Below, piece by piece: positions 27,911 through 36,022 of a stretch of 64,000 nt of DNA. The stretch is from UBA6522 sp965262365. GTDB lineage: Bacteria > Pseudomonadota > Gammaproteobacteria > Steroidobacterales > Rariloculaceae. The translations under genes were made by a program, and so were the position numbers. The stretch is taken from assembly GCA_965262365.1 (NCBI GenBank), contig OZ253541.1:5208001-5272000 (forward strand), given 5' to 3'. The notes below the pieces were generated by a model. That model was not told the origin of the DNA, did no database searches, and saw only the letters and a program-made list of their open reading frames with translations. How positions within the stretch are numbered: the stretch's first letter is position 1; each line of letters opens with the position of its first letter.

Positions 27911-28969
27911 TCAGTTCATCAACCGGAAACGCTGCACCCGTTCGCCCTGCTGGACCTCGCCGGTGTAGAGGTTCCCCTGCGAATCCACGGATACCATGTG
28001 CATGCCGTGGAACTGGCCGCCGTTGTCGCCGGCGCTGCCGACCCGGCTGACCACTGTTCCGTCCTCCCGATCGAGGATCCAGACGGTGTTGTTCTGGATG
28101 TCTGGGATGACCAGGTACTGCTGCTCCGGGTCGTGGGAAAAGGACACGCCTCCGGCGGAACCGCGCTGCAGGGTCGATGTCGCCAGGAAGAACTCCTTGA
28201 TGTACTCGCCGGCCGTGGTGAACACCTGGAAGCGGTTGCCCTGGCGGTCGGCGACGTACACGAGGCCGTCGTTGGAGAGGCCGAGGGTGACATGGCCGAT
28301 GTAGTCCTGCGCCGGCGGGGCGCCGATCTCGTACTCGATTTCCCCGGCATCCATGGAGATCTCGCTCAACGGCTTGCCGTAGGCGCCCCAGCCCCGCTTG
28401 AACGCGAGCGTATCCATGTCATGCACCATGATCCGCCCGTTCAGGTAGTTGTCCACGTAGTAGACTTCGCGGGCTTCTTCGTCCACGCGGACCTCCTCGA
28501 GGCCGCCGATCACCGCCCCGGTATCCGGCGGCGGGTTGGAGTCGCGGGAGACCCGCGGGATTTCCGCCACCAGCGTGCCGTCGCGGGTGTACTTGCGCAC
28601 CGTTTCCTGGCCGATCCAGACGTGGCCCTCGGTGTCTACGGTGAGGCCGTGGCCTTGCGGCGTTTCCCAGTACTCGACCACGTTGCCTTCCACGTCGAAG
28701 GCGATGATGGCCGGCGGCGCCACGCAGCATTCGCCCGTGGGCGGGTCCAGTTGCGCGTAGTCTTCCGTGTTATTGAGATTGCTGGGGCGATTCAGCACCC
28801 AGATGGTGTCCTCGTGGTCGACGTACAGGCCGGTGACGCCCTGCATCCACCACTTGTTGGGCAACGGCAGCTTCGGCCACTCGGCATCGAACTTGTATTC
28901 CGGCGCCTGGGCGTGGGCGCCGGCGCACAGCAGGGCGGAAGCGAGCAGGGCAGTGGTTGACTTGTACAT
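27911..28969 (-). CDS. Secreted NHL-repeat beta-propeller protein
   Basis: AGGAGGACAAG precedes ATG 28969. A signal peptide (TALLASALLCAGAHAQ) leads a ~330-residue NHL/six-bladed propeller: GVTGLYVDHEDTIWVLNRP, GHGLTVDTEGHVWIGQE, VYYVDNYLNGRIMV, GHVTLGLSNDGLVYVADRQG, GGQFHGMHMVSVDSQGNLY. Such propellers bind ligands or act as lyases/lactonases; no catalytic set is identifiable. It is the last gene of a minus-strand run after two DUF6152 genes and a WEGDT gene, separated by ~85 bp. Confidence 0.82.
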   Translation of the reverse strand: MYKSTTALLASALLCAGAHAQAPEYKFDAEWPKLPLPNKWWMQGVTGLYVDHEDTIWVLNRPSNLNNTEDYAQLDPPTGECCVAPPAIIAFDVEGNVVEYWETPQGHGLTVDTEGHVWIGQETVRKYTRDGTLVAEIPRVSRDSNPPPDTGAVIGGLEEVRVDEEAREVYYVDNYLNGRIMVHDMDTLAFKRGWGAYGKPLSEISMDAGEIEYEIGAPPAQDYIGHVTLGLSNDGLVYVADRQGNRFQVFTTAGEYIKEFFLATSTLQRGSAGGVSFSHDPEQQYLVIPDIQNNTVWILDREDGTVVSRVGSAGDNGGQFHGMHMVSVDSQGNLYTGEVQQGERVQRFRLMN

Positions 28970-29053
28970 CTTGTCCTCCTGGGTGGGCAGCGCTTGCGGT
29001 GCGCATGCCGGTGTTCGAGCCCGCGGGACGCCGGGCGGCGCCGCCGCGCCGCG

Positions 29054-29512
29054 CTATGGATAGTTGCGGACGATGACCTCCGTACCGTCGGCGAGAGTTA
29101 CGGCCTGGACCAACATGGCAAGGTGATCCGGTCTGCGGTCGGGATTGCCGATGAGGGTGACCGGGTCCCCCGGTCTGAACGTATCCTTGTTCCAGCCGAA
29201 CATCCGGTAGAGGTCCTGGACGCTCTGGAACTCTCCCGCCCATTCGCGGAGTACGCCGTCGCCGTCGGTTGCTTCGATCCAGATGCCCACATGGGGGTTG
29301 ATGAATTGCCACCTGGTGACGGTGCCGGAGACTGTTACGGACATTTCCCGGTCGAATGCCGAGTTGGCGTGGTGTGCCGCCGCTGGTCGCGCTGCCGCCA
29401 ACACGGTTACCACCAGGGCTGCGAACGCTGCCGCCGACAGGGCCGCGTGCAAGGCGGCGTGTGGGCGCAGGGCATTGTTTGCGGTCACGTCGTTCACCGT
29501 GGGTGAGCTCAC
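29054..29512 (-). CDS. DUF6152 family secreted protein
   Basis: GTG 29512 overlaps the stop of the upstream WEGDT gene as GTGA. The 152-residue product has a long leader (LHAALSAAAFAALVVTVLAAA) then AHHANSAFDREMSVTVSGTV, WQFINPHVGIWIEATDGDG and FGWNKDTFRPGDPVTLIGNP. It belongs to the HHANSAFD subgroup together with the protein at 30263. It is the third DUF6152/WEGDT pairing seen here. Confidence 0.78.
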   Translation of the reverse strand: MSSPTVNDVTANNALRPHAALHAALSAAAFAALVVTVLAAARPAAAHHANSAFDREMSVTVSGTVTRWQFINPHVGIWIEATDGDGVLREWAGEFQSVQDLYRMFGWNKDTFRPGDPVTLIGNPDRRPDHLAMLVQAVTLADGTEVIVRNYP

Positions 29513-30243
29513 TCCTGACCGGGCCTCATCTCGGGCAGTGCCGAGAGCATCAGTTCATTGCAGATGAACTCGGCGAGTTCGAAGTCCCGCTGGCGATAGT
29601 TCAGCGTGCCGGTGAACGGGCGTTCGTAGGCGATCGGGTCGTCGATGGTCACTTCGTTGACGAGCGTGTTCTCGTCCACGCGACTGATGCGTTCGGTGAG
29701 CTGCAGTTCGTCGCTGAAGGGATGCCCGATGCGGTCGATCCAGCGTTGCTGGTTCTCCGACTCCCAGCCGATGATGTGGCGGGTCTCGATCACCAGCGTA
29801 TCGCCCTCGTAATGGCCGATGGAGTAGCCGTTCCAGGTATGCAGCGGCACCTCGGGAAAGTCGCGCCCATCCATGTAGATGATGCGCCAGAAGTGATCCA
29901 CTTCGAAGAGCATGACCGCGCGGTCGGGAAGCTGGACGATCTCGAAGGGCCGCGGTCGGTAGTAGGTCGCCGGAAAGCCCATGGGCAGGCAGTGCAATTC
30001 GGCGGCATTGGCCTCTGTTGCCGACGTGGTGCGCGGGCCGTGGATGGGCTTGGCGGAGTCGAAACGTTCCTGCCCCCACGCGGTCATCGGCGGGTCGGGG
30101 ACCAGCGGGTTGTTGCCCGGGAAGTTGCGCTGCCATACTCCGGAAAGATCGGGGGCATCGGCTGCCTGCGGAAAGGCTGCCATGGAACACAGCGTGCCCA
30201 AGGCGGCCAGCATCGCAACCGTTGCGCAATGTTTCTTCGTCAT
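29509..30243 (-). CDS. Secreted WEGDT-motif protein (YEGDT variant)
   Basis: This 244-residue protein has a signal peptide (CATVAMLAALGTLCSMAAF) and then DLSGVWQRNFPGNNP, LHCLPMGFPATYYRPRPF, HFWRIIYMDGRDFP, IGHYEGDTLVIETRHIIG, LQLTERISRVDENTLVNEV and IDDPIAYERPFTG. It shares the family pattern with 4711, 5518, 7616, 8462 and 17662. It lies between two DUF6152 genes, 19 bp after one and overlapping the other, so the three form one translational unit. Confidence 0.75.
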   Translation of the reverse strand: MTKKHCATVAMLAALGTLCSMAAFPQAADAPDLSGVWQRNFPGNNPLVPDPPMTAWGQERFDSAKPIHGPRTTSATEANAAELHCLPMGFPATYYRPRPFEIVQLPDRAVMLFEVDHFWRIIYMDGRDFPEVPLHTWNGYSIGHYEGDTLVIETRHIIGWESENQQRWIDRIGHPFSDELQLTERISRVDENTLVNEVTIDDPIAYERPFTGTLNYRQRDFELAEFICNELMLSALPEMRPGQE

Positions 30244-30262
30244 CGGCCGACCTCCCCGTCGC

Positions 30263-30712
30263 TCAGTCCGGTGCGTTCCTCACGTTGACTTCCCTGCCGT
30301 CGGCGAAGATCACGATCTGTGTGCTCATGGTCGGTTCGCCGCTGCGGGCCGGGTGACCGACGATGGTGATTGGGTCCCCCGGAGCGAACGTATCCTTGTT
30401 GAACTGGAAATGACGGTAAAGATCCAGCGTGCCCTGGAACTCCGCGGACCACTCGACCACGTTTTCCTCGGCATCCTGGACATCGATCCAGAGGCCGGAA
30501 TGGGGGTTGATGAACTGCCACCGGGTGACGGTTCCGCTGATGCGGGTGGTCGTTGTGCGGTCGAAGGCCGAGTTGGCATGGTGCGCCGCGGCGGAGGCGG
30601 CGGCCAGCGACAGCGCGATCCACACGATACAGTGCATCCGGGCACCGGAGCTTCGTTGTGACCGGTAACGTTGTGCGGTGGGGATCATTGTTCTCATCCT
30701 TATCCAGAGCAT
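30263..30712 (-). CDS. DUF6152 family secreted protein
   Basis: The open frame begins at 30712, but ATG 30637 (MHCIVWIALSLAAASAAAHH) gives a proper signal peptide and is the likelier start. The mature part has HHANSAFDRTTTTRISGTVTR, QFINPHSGLWIDV, YRHFQFNKDTFAPGDPITIV and a C-terminal FADGREVNVRNAP. It is closely similar to the protein at 29054, suggesting duplication around the WEGDT gene. Divergent from the DoxX-like gene. Confidence 0.77.
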   Translation of the reverse strand: MLWIRMRTMIPTAQRYRSQRSSGARMHCIVWIALSLAAASAAAHHANSAFDRTTTTRISGTVTRWQFINPHSGLWIDVQDAEENVVEWSAEFQGTLDLYRHFQFNKDTFAPGDPITIVGHPARSGEPTMSTQIVIFADGREVNVRNAPD

Positions 30713-30827
30713 ATCAATTTACCATCGATTATGCTTGACCGCGGACGCGTAGGGGGGGAAGCTTCCGGCAGGGCGCCGGCGCGACGGAAGTCGGGATGGG
30801 CGCGAATACTGCCCTGGAGGAGCCGCA

Positions 30828-31244
30828 ATGAACCCGGAATCCAGCTATAAAATTGCCTACGCCCTGTTTCGCATCACGCTCGGCGTGAACATGTTCTTTC
30901 ACGGGTTCATGCGGATCATCAGCGACACCGGCGCGTGGGTCGAGGGTCAGGTGGTCACCTTCAGCGACTCCTTTCTGCCGGAGATGTGGGTCCGGATATT
31001 TCTCCACGTGCTGCCCTACTATGAACTCGTGCTGGGCACTTTGCTGACGCTGGGGCTGTTCACCTGGTGGTCCAGCGTGGGCGGCGCGCTGATGATGCTG
31101 GTGCTGCTGTTCGGCAACACCACCCGGCAGGACTGGGGAACCGCCGGCAACAACATGCACTACACGCTCTACTTCTGTCTGCTCATCGCGGCGAGCGCCT
31201 GGGACTCGTACTGCCTGGACAATCGACGCGCGGCCCGAAACTGA
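30828..31244 (+). CDS. DoxX-like four-helix membrane protein
   Basis: CTGGAGGAG lies nine bases before ATG 30828. The 138-residue product has about four hydrophobic helices (ALFRITLGVNMFFHGFMRI, HVLPYYELVLGTLLTLGLF, VGGALMMLVLLFG, TLYFCLLIAASAW), as in DoxX/DoxD-like small membrane proteins. These are often linked to quinone or thiol redox processes. It stands alone, divergent from the DUF6152 operon and convergent with the amidohydrolase-like gene. Confidence 0.7.
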   Translation: MNPESSYKIAYALFRITLGVNMFFHGFMRIISDTGAWVEGQVVTFSDSFLPEMWVRIFLHVLPYYELVLGTLLTLGLFTWWSSVGGALMMLVLLFGNTTRQDWGTAGNNMHYTLYFCLLIAASAWDSYCLDNRRAARN

Positions 31245-31264
31245 CCCCGCCGGCGCGCCGCGCC

Positions 31265-33142
31265 TTACTCCCGGAACCTGACGATCAGGTGCGCCTTGTT
31301 GGAGGTCCCGTCGCCCCACGGGTAGCCCAGTTCAGGGTTCAGCGGCTCCGGGTTGACGACCACGATATCGGGCCAGCCGGGCTGATGCAGCAGGTTTGAG
31401 TCGATGGTCACTTCGAGCTGTGTCGGGCTGATGGCCCGATAGGGTACGGGCGTGCCGTTGAAATAGACTCTTGACCTGCGCACGAAGTTGAACCCCGTGA
31501 GCGTGACCGTCGCGGTCGGATCGCCCTGCGTCACCATCACCGGGGTGATGGTCTCGATGGCCGGCTGGGGCGATTCCACGGGGTCCGGTAGCGGTGTCCC
31601 CGGTCCGCCCGGCGGTCGCCCGGAGTAGCGGAAGCCGCGCTGATTGAACGTCACGTCCTTGAACGCCACCACCCATTGCAGCGCTTCTACCGGTGGGTTG
31701 AGTTCCGAATTGCGGCGGTATGGGTCGTGATAGGCCACATCGTAACCGCGCTCGACCACCTGGCCGTTCATGATGACGGTATCGATAGCTCGAAGGTTGG
31801 CGATGTCCTCGAGCGGATCCTCGTCGACGATGATGATGTCGGCGAGCTTGCCGGTTTCCACGGTGCCGATCTCGTCTCCCAGCAGCAGCATTTCGGCGGA
31901 CCATCGGGTCGCGCCCTGGATGATCTGCATCGGGGTGACTCCGGCTTCCACGAAGACCGCGATCTCGTGGTGCAGGTTCTCCCCCGGGACCCGGGACGGG
32001 TTGGTGTTGGCGCCGGGCACCAGGCGCCCGCCGGCGTCCACGAACATCTTGTGGAACCGGAGCGCGTTCGCGAAGCCGTCCACTTTCCGTTGCCGCCGAG
32101 CTTCGTCGCGGACGCTCCAGGGCCCCCCCTGACCGTAGTAGGCGAGCGCAGCCTGCATTCGCGCCGGGGGATAGTAGGCCATGAGGCTGGCATCCGCCTC
32201 GTCGAAGAACGCCCGGTCCCGCGCTTCGAATTCCGCCCAACCGGCCGGGTAGCCGCGGAAATTGGCCTGGAAGGTCGGCGTCAGCGCGGTTTCGTTGGCG
32301 ATGAGCCGTTCGATCAATTCCCGGGCACGGTCGTCGTCCATGTCCGCGTACATGTCGAGCGAGTCGCGCGCGTCGCCGGGCGTGGGTGGTGGATCGGTCA
32401 CCGCGGATTCGACACCGGCCGAGTGCGGCAGGTTGCGGGTGGAGCGTTCCACGGCCTCCCAGGGGCCGTAGATCGGACCGTAGGAGCGGGTGAAGACGGG
32501 CGTCCCGGTGCGGTCGGCCTCTTCGACCCCGGCGATGTAGTACTCCAGCGGCATCGAGCCGTCGTTGAACATCAGCGCGTCGGCGCCGGCTTCGATAAAG
32601 GCCCGCGCCAGTTCCCGGGCCTCGTCCACGGAATGCGGATCCCGCGCCGGCGTCAGGATGGTCTCGAGCCCCGTGCCGCCGTCGGGAATCGCGTTGAGGC
32701 GGGACAAGCCGGTATAGGTTCGCGGTGCGCGCAGCAGACCCGCATGGACCGCGTCCCGGTGCGCGATGGCCACTTCCCCGGAATTGCCCACGTCGATGGT
32801 CGAAGTGATGCCGTAGTTCAGCATGATCTCGCCGTAGTACCAGCTGTAGCTGACCTGGGAGTCCCACAGGCCCGGCAGGATGAATGTGCCTGCGGCGTCG
32901 ATCACGGTGGCTGCGCCGGCCGCGGCGTCAACCGTCGCGGCGGCTCCGCTGGATACGCTCTCGATGCGGTTGCTGGCGATGACGATGACGGCGTCCTCGA
33001 CGGGCGGGCCGCCGTTGCCGTCGATGAGGGTGCCGCCCTGGATCACGAGAGTCTGTGCAGAGACGGTTTCGGCAATGATCGCCAGTGCGCAGGCCCCCGC
33101 CAAGGCGATACCACAAACTGGGAGGTGATTGTTCATGGGCAA
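31265..33142 (-). CDS. Amidohydrolase-like protein lacking metal ligands, with IPT/TIG domain
   Basis: This 625-residue secreted protein has a signal peptide (LAGACALAIIAETVSAQ). The composite amidohydrolase fold is clear (QGGTLIDGNGGPPVEDA at the N-terminus; GTVETGKLADIIIVDEDPLEDI near residue 460). A C-terminal IPT/TIG domain follows (TITPVMVTQGDPTATVTLTG, residues ~535-610). The metal site appears lost: the HxH after the first strand reads LPGLWDSQVSYSW, the later His reads PVFTRSYG, and the final Asp region reads GANTNPS. It is therefore probably a binding protein or pseudoenzyme. A diverged 76-bp piece of this gene lies at 33969. Confidence 0.78.
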   Translation of the reverse strand: MPMNNHLPVCGIALAGACALAIIAETVSAQTLVIQGGTLIDGNGGPPVEDAVIVIASNRIESVSSGAAATVDAAAGAATVIDAAGTFILPGLWDSQVSYSWYYGEIMLNYGITSTIDVGNSGEVAIAHRDAVHAGLLRAPRTYTGLSRLNAIPDGGTGLETILTPARDPHSVDEARELARAFIEAGADALMFNDGSMPLEYYIAGVEEADRTGTPVFTRSYGPIYGPWEAVERSTRNLPHSAGVESAVTDPPPTPGDARDSLDMYADMDDDRARELIERLIANETALTPTFQANFRGYPAGWAEFEARDRAFFDEADASLMAYYPPARMQAALAYYGQGGPWSVRDEARRQRKVDGFANALRFHKMFVDAGGRLVPGANTNPSRVPGENLHHEIAVFVEAGVTPMQIIQGATRWSAEMLLLGDEIGTVETGKLADIIIVDEDPLEDIANLRAIDTVIMNGQVVERGYDVAYHDPYRRNSELNPPVEALQWVVAFKDVTFNQRGFRYSGRPPGGPGTPLPDPVESPQPAIETITPVMVTQGDPTATVTLTGFNFVRRSRVYFNGTPVPYRAISPTQLEVTIDSNLLHQPGWPDIVVVNPEPLNPELGYPWGDGTSNKAHLIVRFRE

Positions 33143-33434
33143 TTCTTCTCGTTTTGCTAGTGGACTTTAGGTTGCCGGTTTTTCAAGATTTCGGCACACA
33201 TCCTAACGTCGTGCGTGCCGCCTTGGTGGCGAATAGCTGAAATGTAATGATAATCCATTCAGCTCGACAGAAATGCTAGACGAAATATATGTATTAATTT
33301 ACAGTACTCTCCGAGTTTGTAGACGACCAAATCAGGCAGTAATGTGACGCACGAGCAATTCGGTGGCCAATGGACGTCAAGAAAAATTATGTCGCACTAC
33401 GGATTGCGAATCATTTGTTGAAGGAGGTTCGATA
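33143..33434. other. AT-richer intergenic region
   Basis: About 290 bp without a supported gene, visibly richer in A and T than the neighbours and continuous with the decayed gene at 33435. AAGGAGG at 33421 is that gene's ribosome binding site. No promoter box is assigned. Confidence 0.4.
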
Positions 33435-33889
33435 GTGGCTCAGGGTTCCGACATAGAATGGACAGAGTCCACATGGAATCCGGTGACGGGCTGTACAAAG
33501 ATCAGCCCTGGCTGCAAACATTGCTACGCGAAACGAATGGCCGAGCGATTGCGGGCAATGGGGCAAGCCAACTACGCCAACGGCTTCAAATTGACGCTTC
33601 AGCCCCACATGCTGGAGATTCCCTTGAGGTGGAAAAAGCCGCAAACGATATTTGTGAACTCGATGAGCGACCTGTTTCACGAAGATGTGCCTATCGGGTA
33701 TATCCGGCAAGTTTTTGATGTTATGGCTCGCGCGCATTGGCACCTTTTCAGGTGTTGACGAAGCGAGCCAACCGTCTGGCTGAACTAAGCCCGCGACTCG
33801 CGTGGGCTTCGAATATCTGGATGGGTGTCAGTGTGGAGAATGCGAAGTACGCGTATCGTATCGACGAGCTTCGATCCGCCGGCTCCTGG
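33435..33889 (+). pseudogene. Phage Gp37/Gp68 (DUF5131) family gene, frameshifted and truncated
   Basis: From GTG 33435 the frame reads AQGSDIEWTESTWNPVTGC, CKHCYAKRMAERL, FKLTLQPHMLEIPL and IFVNSMSDLFHEDVP, the diagnostic N-terminal half of Gp37/Gp68 proteins with radical-SAM-like Cys residues. Near 33745 the homology moves to another frame (FQVLTKRANRLAELSPRL, WMGVSVENAKYAYRIDELR) and stops at ~33889, so the C-terminal half is lost. It is a phage or mobile-element relic, AT-richer than its surroundings. Confidence 0.8.
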
Positions 33890-33968
33890 ACGGCCGAACC
33901 TGGGATCAGATGCCTTACGACCGACCAGACTAATAGCAGCGTCAAACCTGCGCCTGATCGGCGCATTG

Positions 33969-34044
33969 CCACGGAATGGGGATCCCGCGCCTGCGTGAGG
34001 ATCATCTCCAGTCCCGTGCCGCCGTCGGGTATCGTGTTAAGGCG
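33969..34044. repeat. Diverged 76-bp copy of an amidohydrolase-like gene segment
   Basis: This stretch matches 32626-32701 over 76 bp with roughly a dozen substitutions (both contain CCGTGCCGCCGTCGGG) in the same orientation. It follows the truncated Gp37/Gp68 gene directly. It looks like a leftover of a second amidohydrolase-like gene or a recombination scar. Confidence 0.65.
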
Positions 34045-34166
34045 CGTAATGCCATTTTGAAAAACGGATGCGGAACGTGCGGTTCACGGGTACCATTTCC
34101 CGTGCTTTTCGTTATGACCGAAATGGACTGCCGTTAGGAAATGCAAGCTTTAGCAGGAGAATTGCC

Positions 34167-35294
34167 ATGACACATAATTGTTCCAGCACCTGGATCGGGA
34201 CGGCCATCGCCACGATTGCCGCGGTCACTGTCACGTGCGCCGCGCGTGCGCAGGACGGGCCGTCCGAATTCGTTGTTTCCGGCACCGCGGCCACGGCCAC
34301 GCTGGACTCCGGCGCGATCAATCTCGCCACGGCGAAGGCCATTGCCGGTAACTGCGCCCGGCGTGCCGAAGCGCGAGGCGTGGCGGTCAGCGTGTACGTG
34401 CTCGACAACGCCGGCAACCACGTCTACGTGCACCGCATGGACGGGCAGGTCTGGACCAACGTCGCCACCGCAGAGATGAAGGCGCGTACGGCTCACCGGC
34501 TGCGGGCGCCGAGCAAGTCGCTGATGAACGAGGCGACACGCAATCAGGCCGTGGAATGGCGAGAGATGGGACTCGACCTGTTCTCCAACGCAGGGGGTCT
34601 GCCGATCATCGTCGACGACCGGCTGATCGGCGCCATCGGCGTGGGCGGTTCCGCGCCCCGCCTCGCCGAGCAATGGAGCGACGAATACTGTGCCCACGAC
34701 GCGATGGCCGAAGTGATCGGCCCGCAGCCGCCGCTGCTTGAGGATCTGCCGCGGCAGCGCCCGGCCGACCAGATACGGACGGCGCGATTCAGGGCGGAGG
34801 TGGCGCCCGAGTCCTCGTTGCCGCCCGAATTCGTCGTCTCCGGGGCGGCTGCGGCGCGCCTCTTCGACGCCAACCAGGTGTCCGCCGCCGCCGCGGTTGC
34901 GGTGACCGACGGATGCCGCGAATGGATTGCCGGGCAGGGCGGCACGGCCTCGATCTACGTGATCGACAACACTGCCTTGGCCGTCCACGCCGAAAGGATG
35001 GACGGTCAGCATCCCCACGCCATGCAAACTGCGCTGTTCAAGGCGGAGACGGCGCTGCGGGGCCGCGGGCCGACGTCCAGCCGGGAAGCCGGCGTGCACA
35101 ACAACCCCGGCGGCTACCCTCGCTCGGTCACGCTGTTCGATTTCTACTCGGTAGCGGGCGGCGTGCCGATCGTGGTCGACGATCAGATCATCGGTTCGGT
35201 CGGCGTCTCGGGCACCGGCGGCAACGACGAAGCCTGTGCCGTTGCCGGCCTCCAGGCCGCGTTCGGCGAGCGCGCCACCGTCCCGGTGTACTGA
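34167..35294 (+). CDS. Secreted protein with two GlcG/HbpS-like domains
   Basis: AGGAGA precedes ATG 34167. After a signal peptide (GTAIATIAAVTVTCAARAQ) there are two tandem GlcG/HbpS (DUF336) domains. The first (residues ~25-200) has GVAVSVYVLDNAGNHVYVHR and GGLPIIVDDRLIGAIGVGG. The second (~230-375) has TASIYVIDNTALAVHAERM and GGVPIVVDDQIIGSVGVSG. HbpS-type domains bind haem or small ligands outside the cell, but no catalytic role is established. Each domain starts with the same PEFVVSG/SEFVVSG motif, showing internal duplication. Confidence 0.83.
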   Translation: MTHNCSSTWIGTAIATIAAVTVTCAARAQDGPSEFVVSGTAATATLDSGAINLATAKAIAGNCARRAEARGVAVSVYVLDNAGNHVYVHRMDGQVWTNVATAEMKARTAHRLRAPSKSLMNEATRNQAVEWREMGLDLFSNAGGLPIIVDDRLIGAIGVGGSAPRLAEQWSDEYCAHDAMAEVIGPQPPLLEDLPRQRPADQIRTARFRAEVAPESSLPPEFVVSGAAAARLFDANQVSAAAAVAVTDGCREWIAGQGGTASIYVIDNTALAVHAERMDGQHPHAMQTALFKAETALRGRGPTSSREAGVHNNPGGYPRSVTLFDFYSVAGGVPIVVDDQIIGSVGVSGTGGNDEACAVAGLQAAFGERATVPVY

Positions 35295-35432
35295 CGTCCG
35301 TAGCGGCGGGACGCGGCGCGGGGCCTGGGTCCGGCCGCCGATGCCGCGGCGGATCATGTTCTGGATGTTGGACATCTCCACCGACCATCGCTGCAGATCG
35401 CCGTTCTCGTCCTCGACATCTTGCTGCCGGCC

Positions 35433-35849
35433 TCACTCGCCGATAGCAAACTGCCGGGCCCAGGGCCGCGCCTCGTTGGGATCCCAGTAAGCGGGATCGC
35501 CGGGCCCGCGCTGGTCGATGCGGCCGGCTTCATCGACGAAAATCTTGCTCGAGGGTCCGTTGGTGTCGGTACAGGTGTCGTAGCTCAGTCGGAAGTCCGG
35601 CAAATCGAAGGGGCTGAACTCGAGCCTGGCGTGCAGCGGCACGACGAACACGTTGGAATCATAAAGCGTCACCTCGCCGACGAGCCTGCCGTCGATCAAC
35701 TCGTACCGCACGAACCCGTCCGGAAGACAGTAGGCAGCCGCCCACCAGTGCCGGCCCTCGGTGTCGGCCTTCACCTGCTGGACGTAGTACTCCCGGTACT
35801 GCGGCGTCAGCACCGCGGCCACAGGTCCAACCCGAAGGGCCGAGTCCAT
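35433..35849 (-). CDS. Unrecognised protein, possibly a fragment
   Basis: ATG 35849 (MDSALRVGP) gives 138 residues with TPQYREYYVQQVKADTEG, YCLPDGFVRYELIDG, SYDTCTDTNGPSSKIFVDEAG and RPWARQFAIGE. No signal peptide is present and no family is recognised. The YREYY ... CLPDGF spacing recalls the N-terminal part of the WEGDT proteins, so it may be a rearranged remnant. The frame stays open to 35945. The start codon lies inside an arm of a 15-bp inverted repeat, so a fusion created by an insertion is possible. Confidence 0.45.
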   Translation of the reverse strand: MDSALRVGPVAAVLTPQYREYYVQQVKADTEGRHWWAAAYCLPDGFVRYELIDGRLVGEVTLYDSNVFVVPLHARLEFSPFDLPDFRLSYDTCTDTNGPSSKIFVDEAGRIDQRGPGDPAYWDPNEARPWARQFAIGE

Positions 35850-35937
35850 TTTTCCGCCCGGCGGCGTTGCCGCTCGCTTATGTGGAGTGACCACACCGCG
35901 CTCGCGCCGCCTTGCCGGACAAAAAAATGGACTCGGC
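35839..35937. repeat. 15-bp perfect inverted repeat, arms 69 bp apart
   Basis: GCCGAGTCCATTTTT (35839-35853) and AAAAATGGACTCGGC (35923-35937) are exact complements. Each arm read outward gives ATGGACTCGGC after an A-run. It may be the ends of a tiny element or an inverted duplication of a gene start. Confidence 0.55.
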
Positions 35938-36022
35938 AGAGCCATCTTGGATAGTGTTAACAGGCCCTAACCCATTCCTGTAGTACGTTCCGGTTCAACA
36001 TGCTAGTGTCCTGTCCCGCGCC

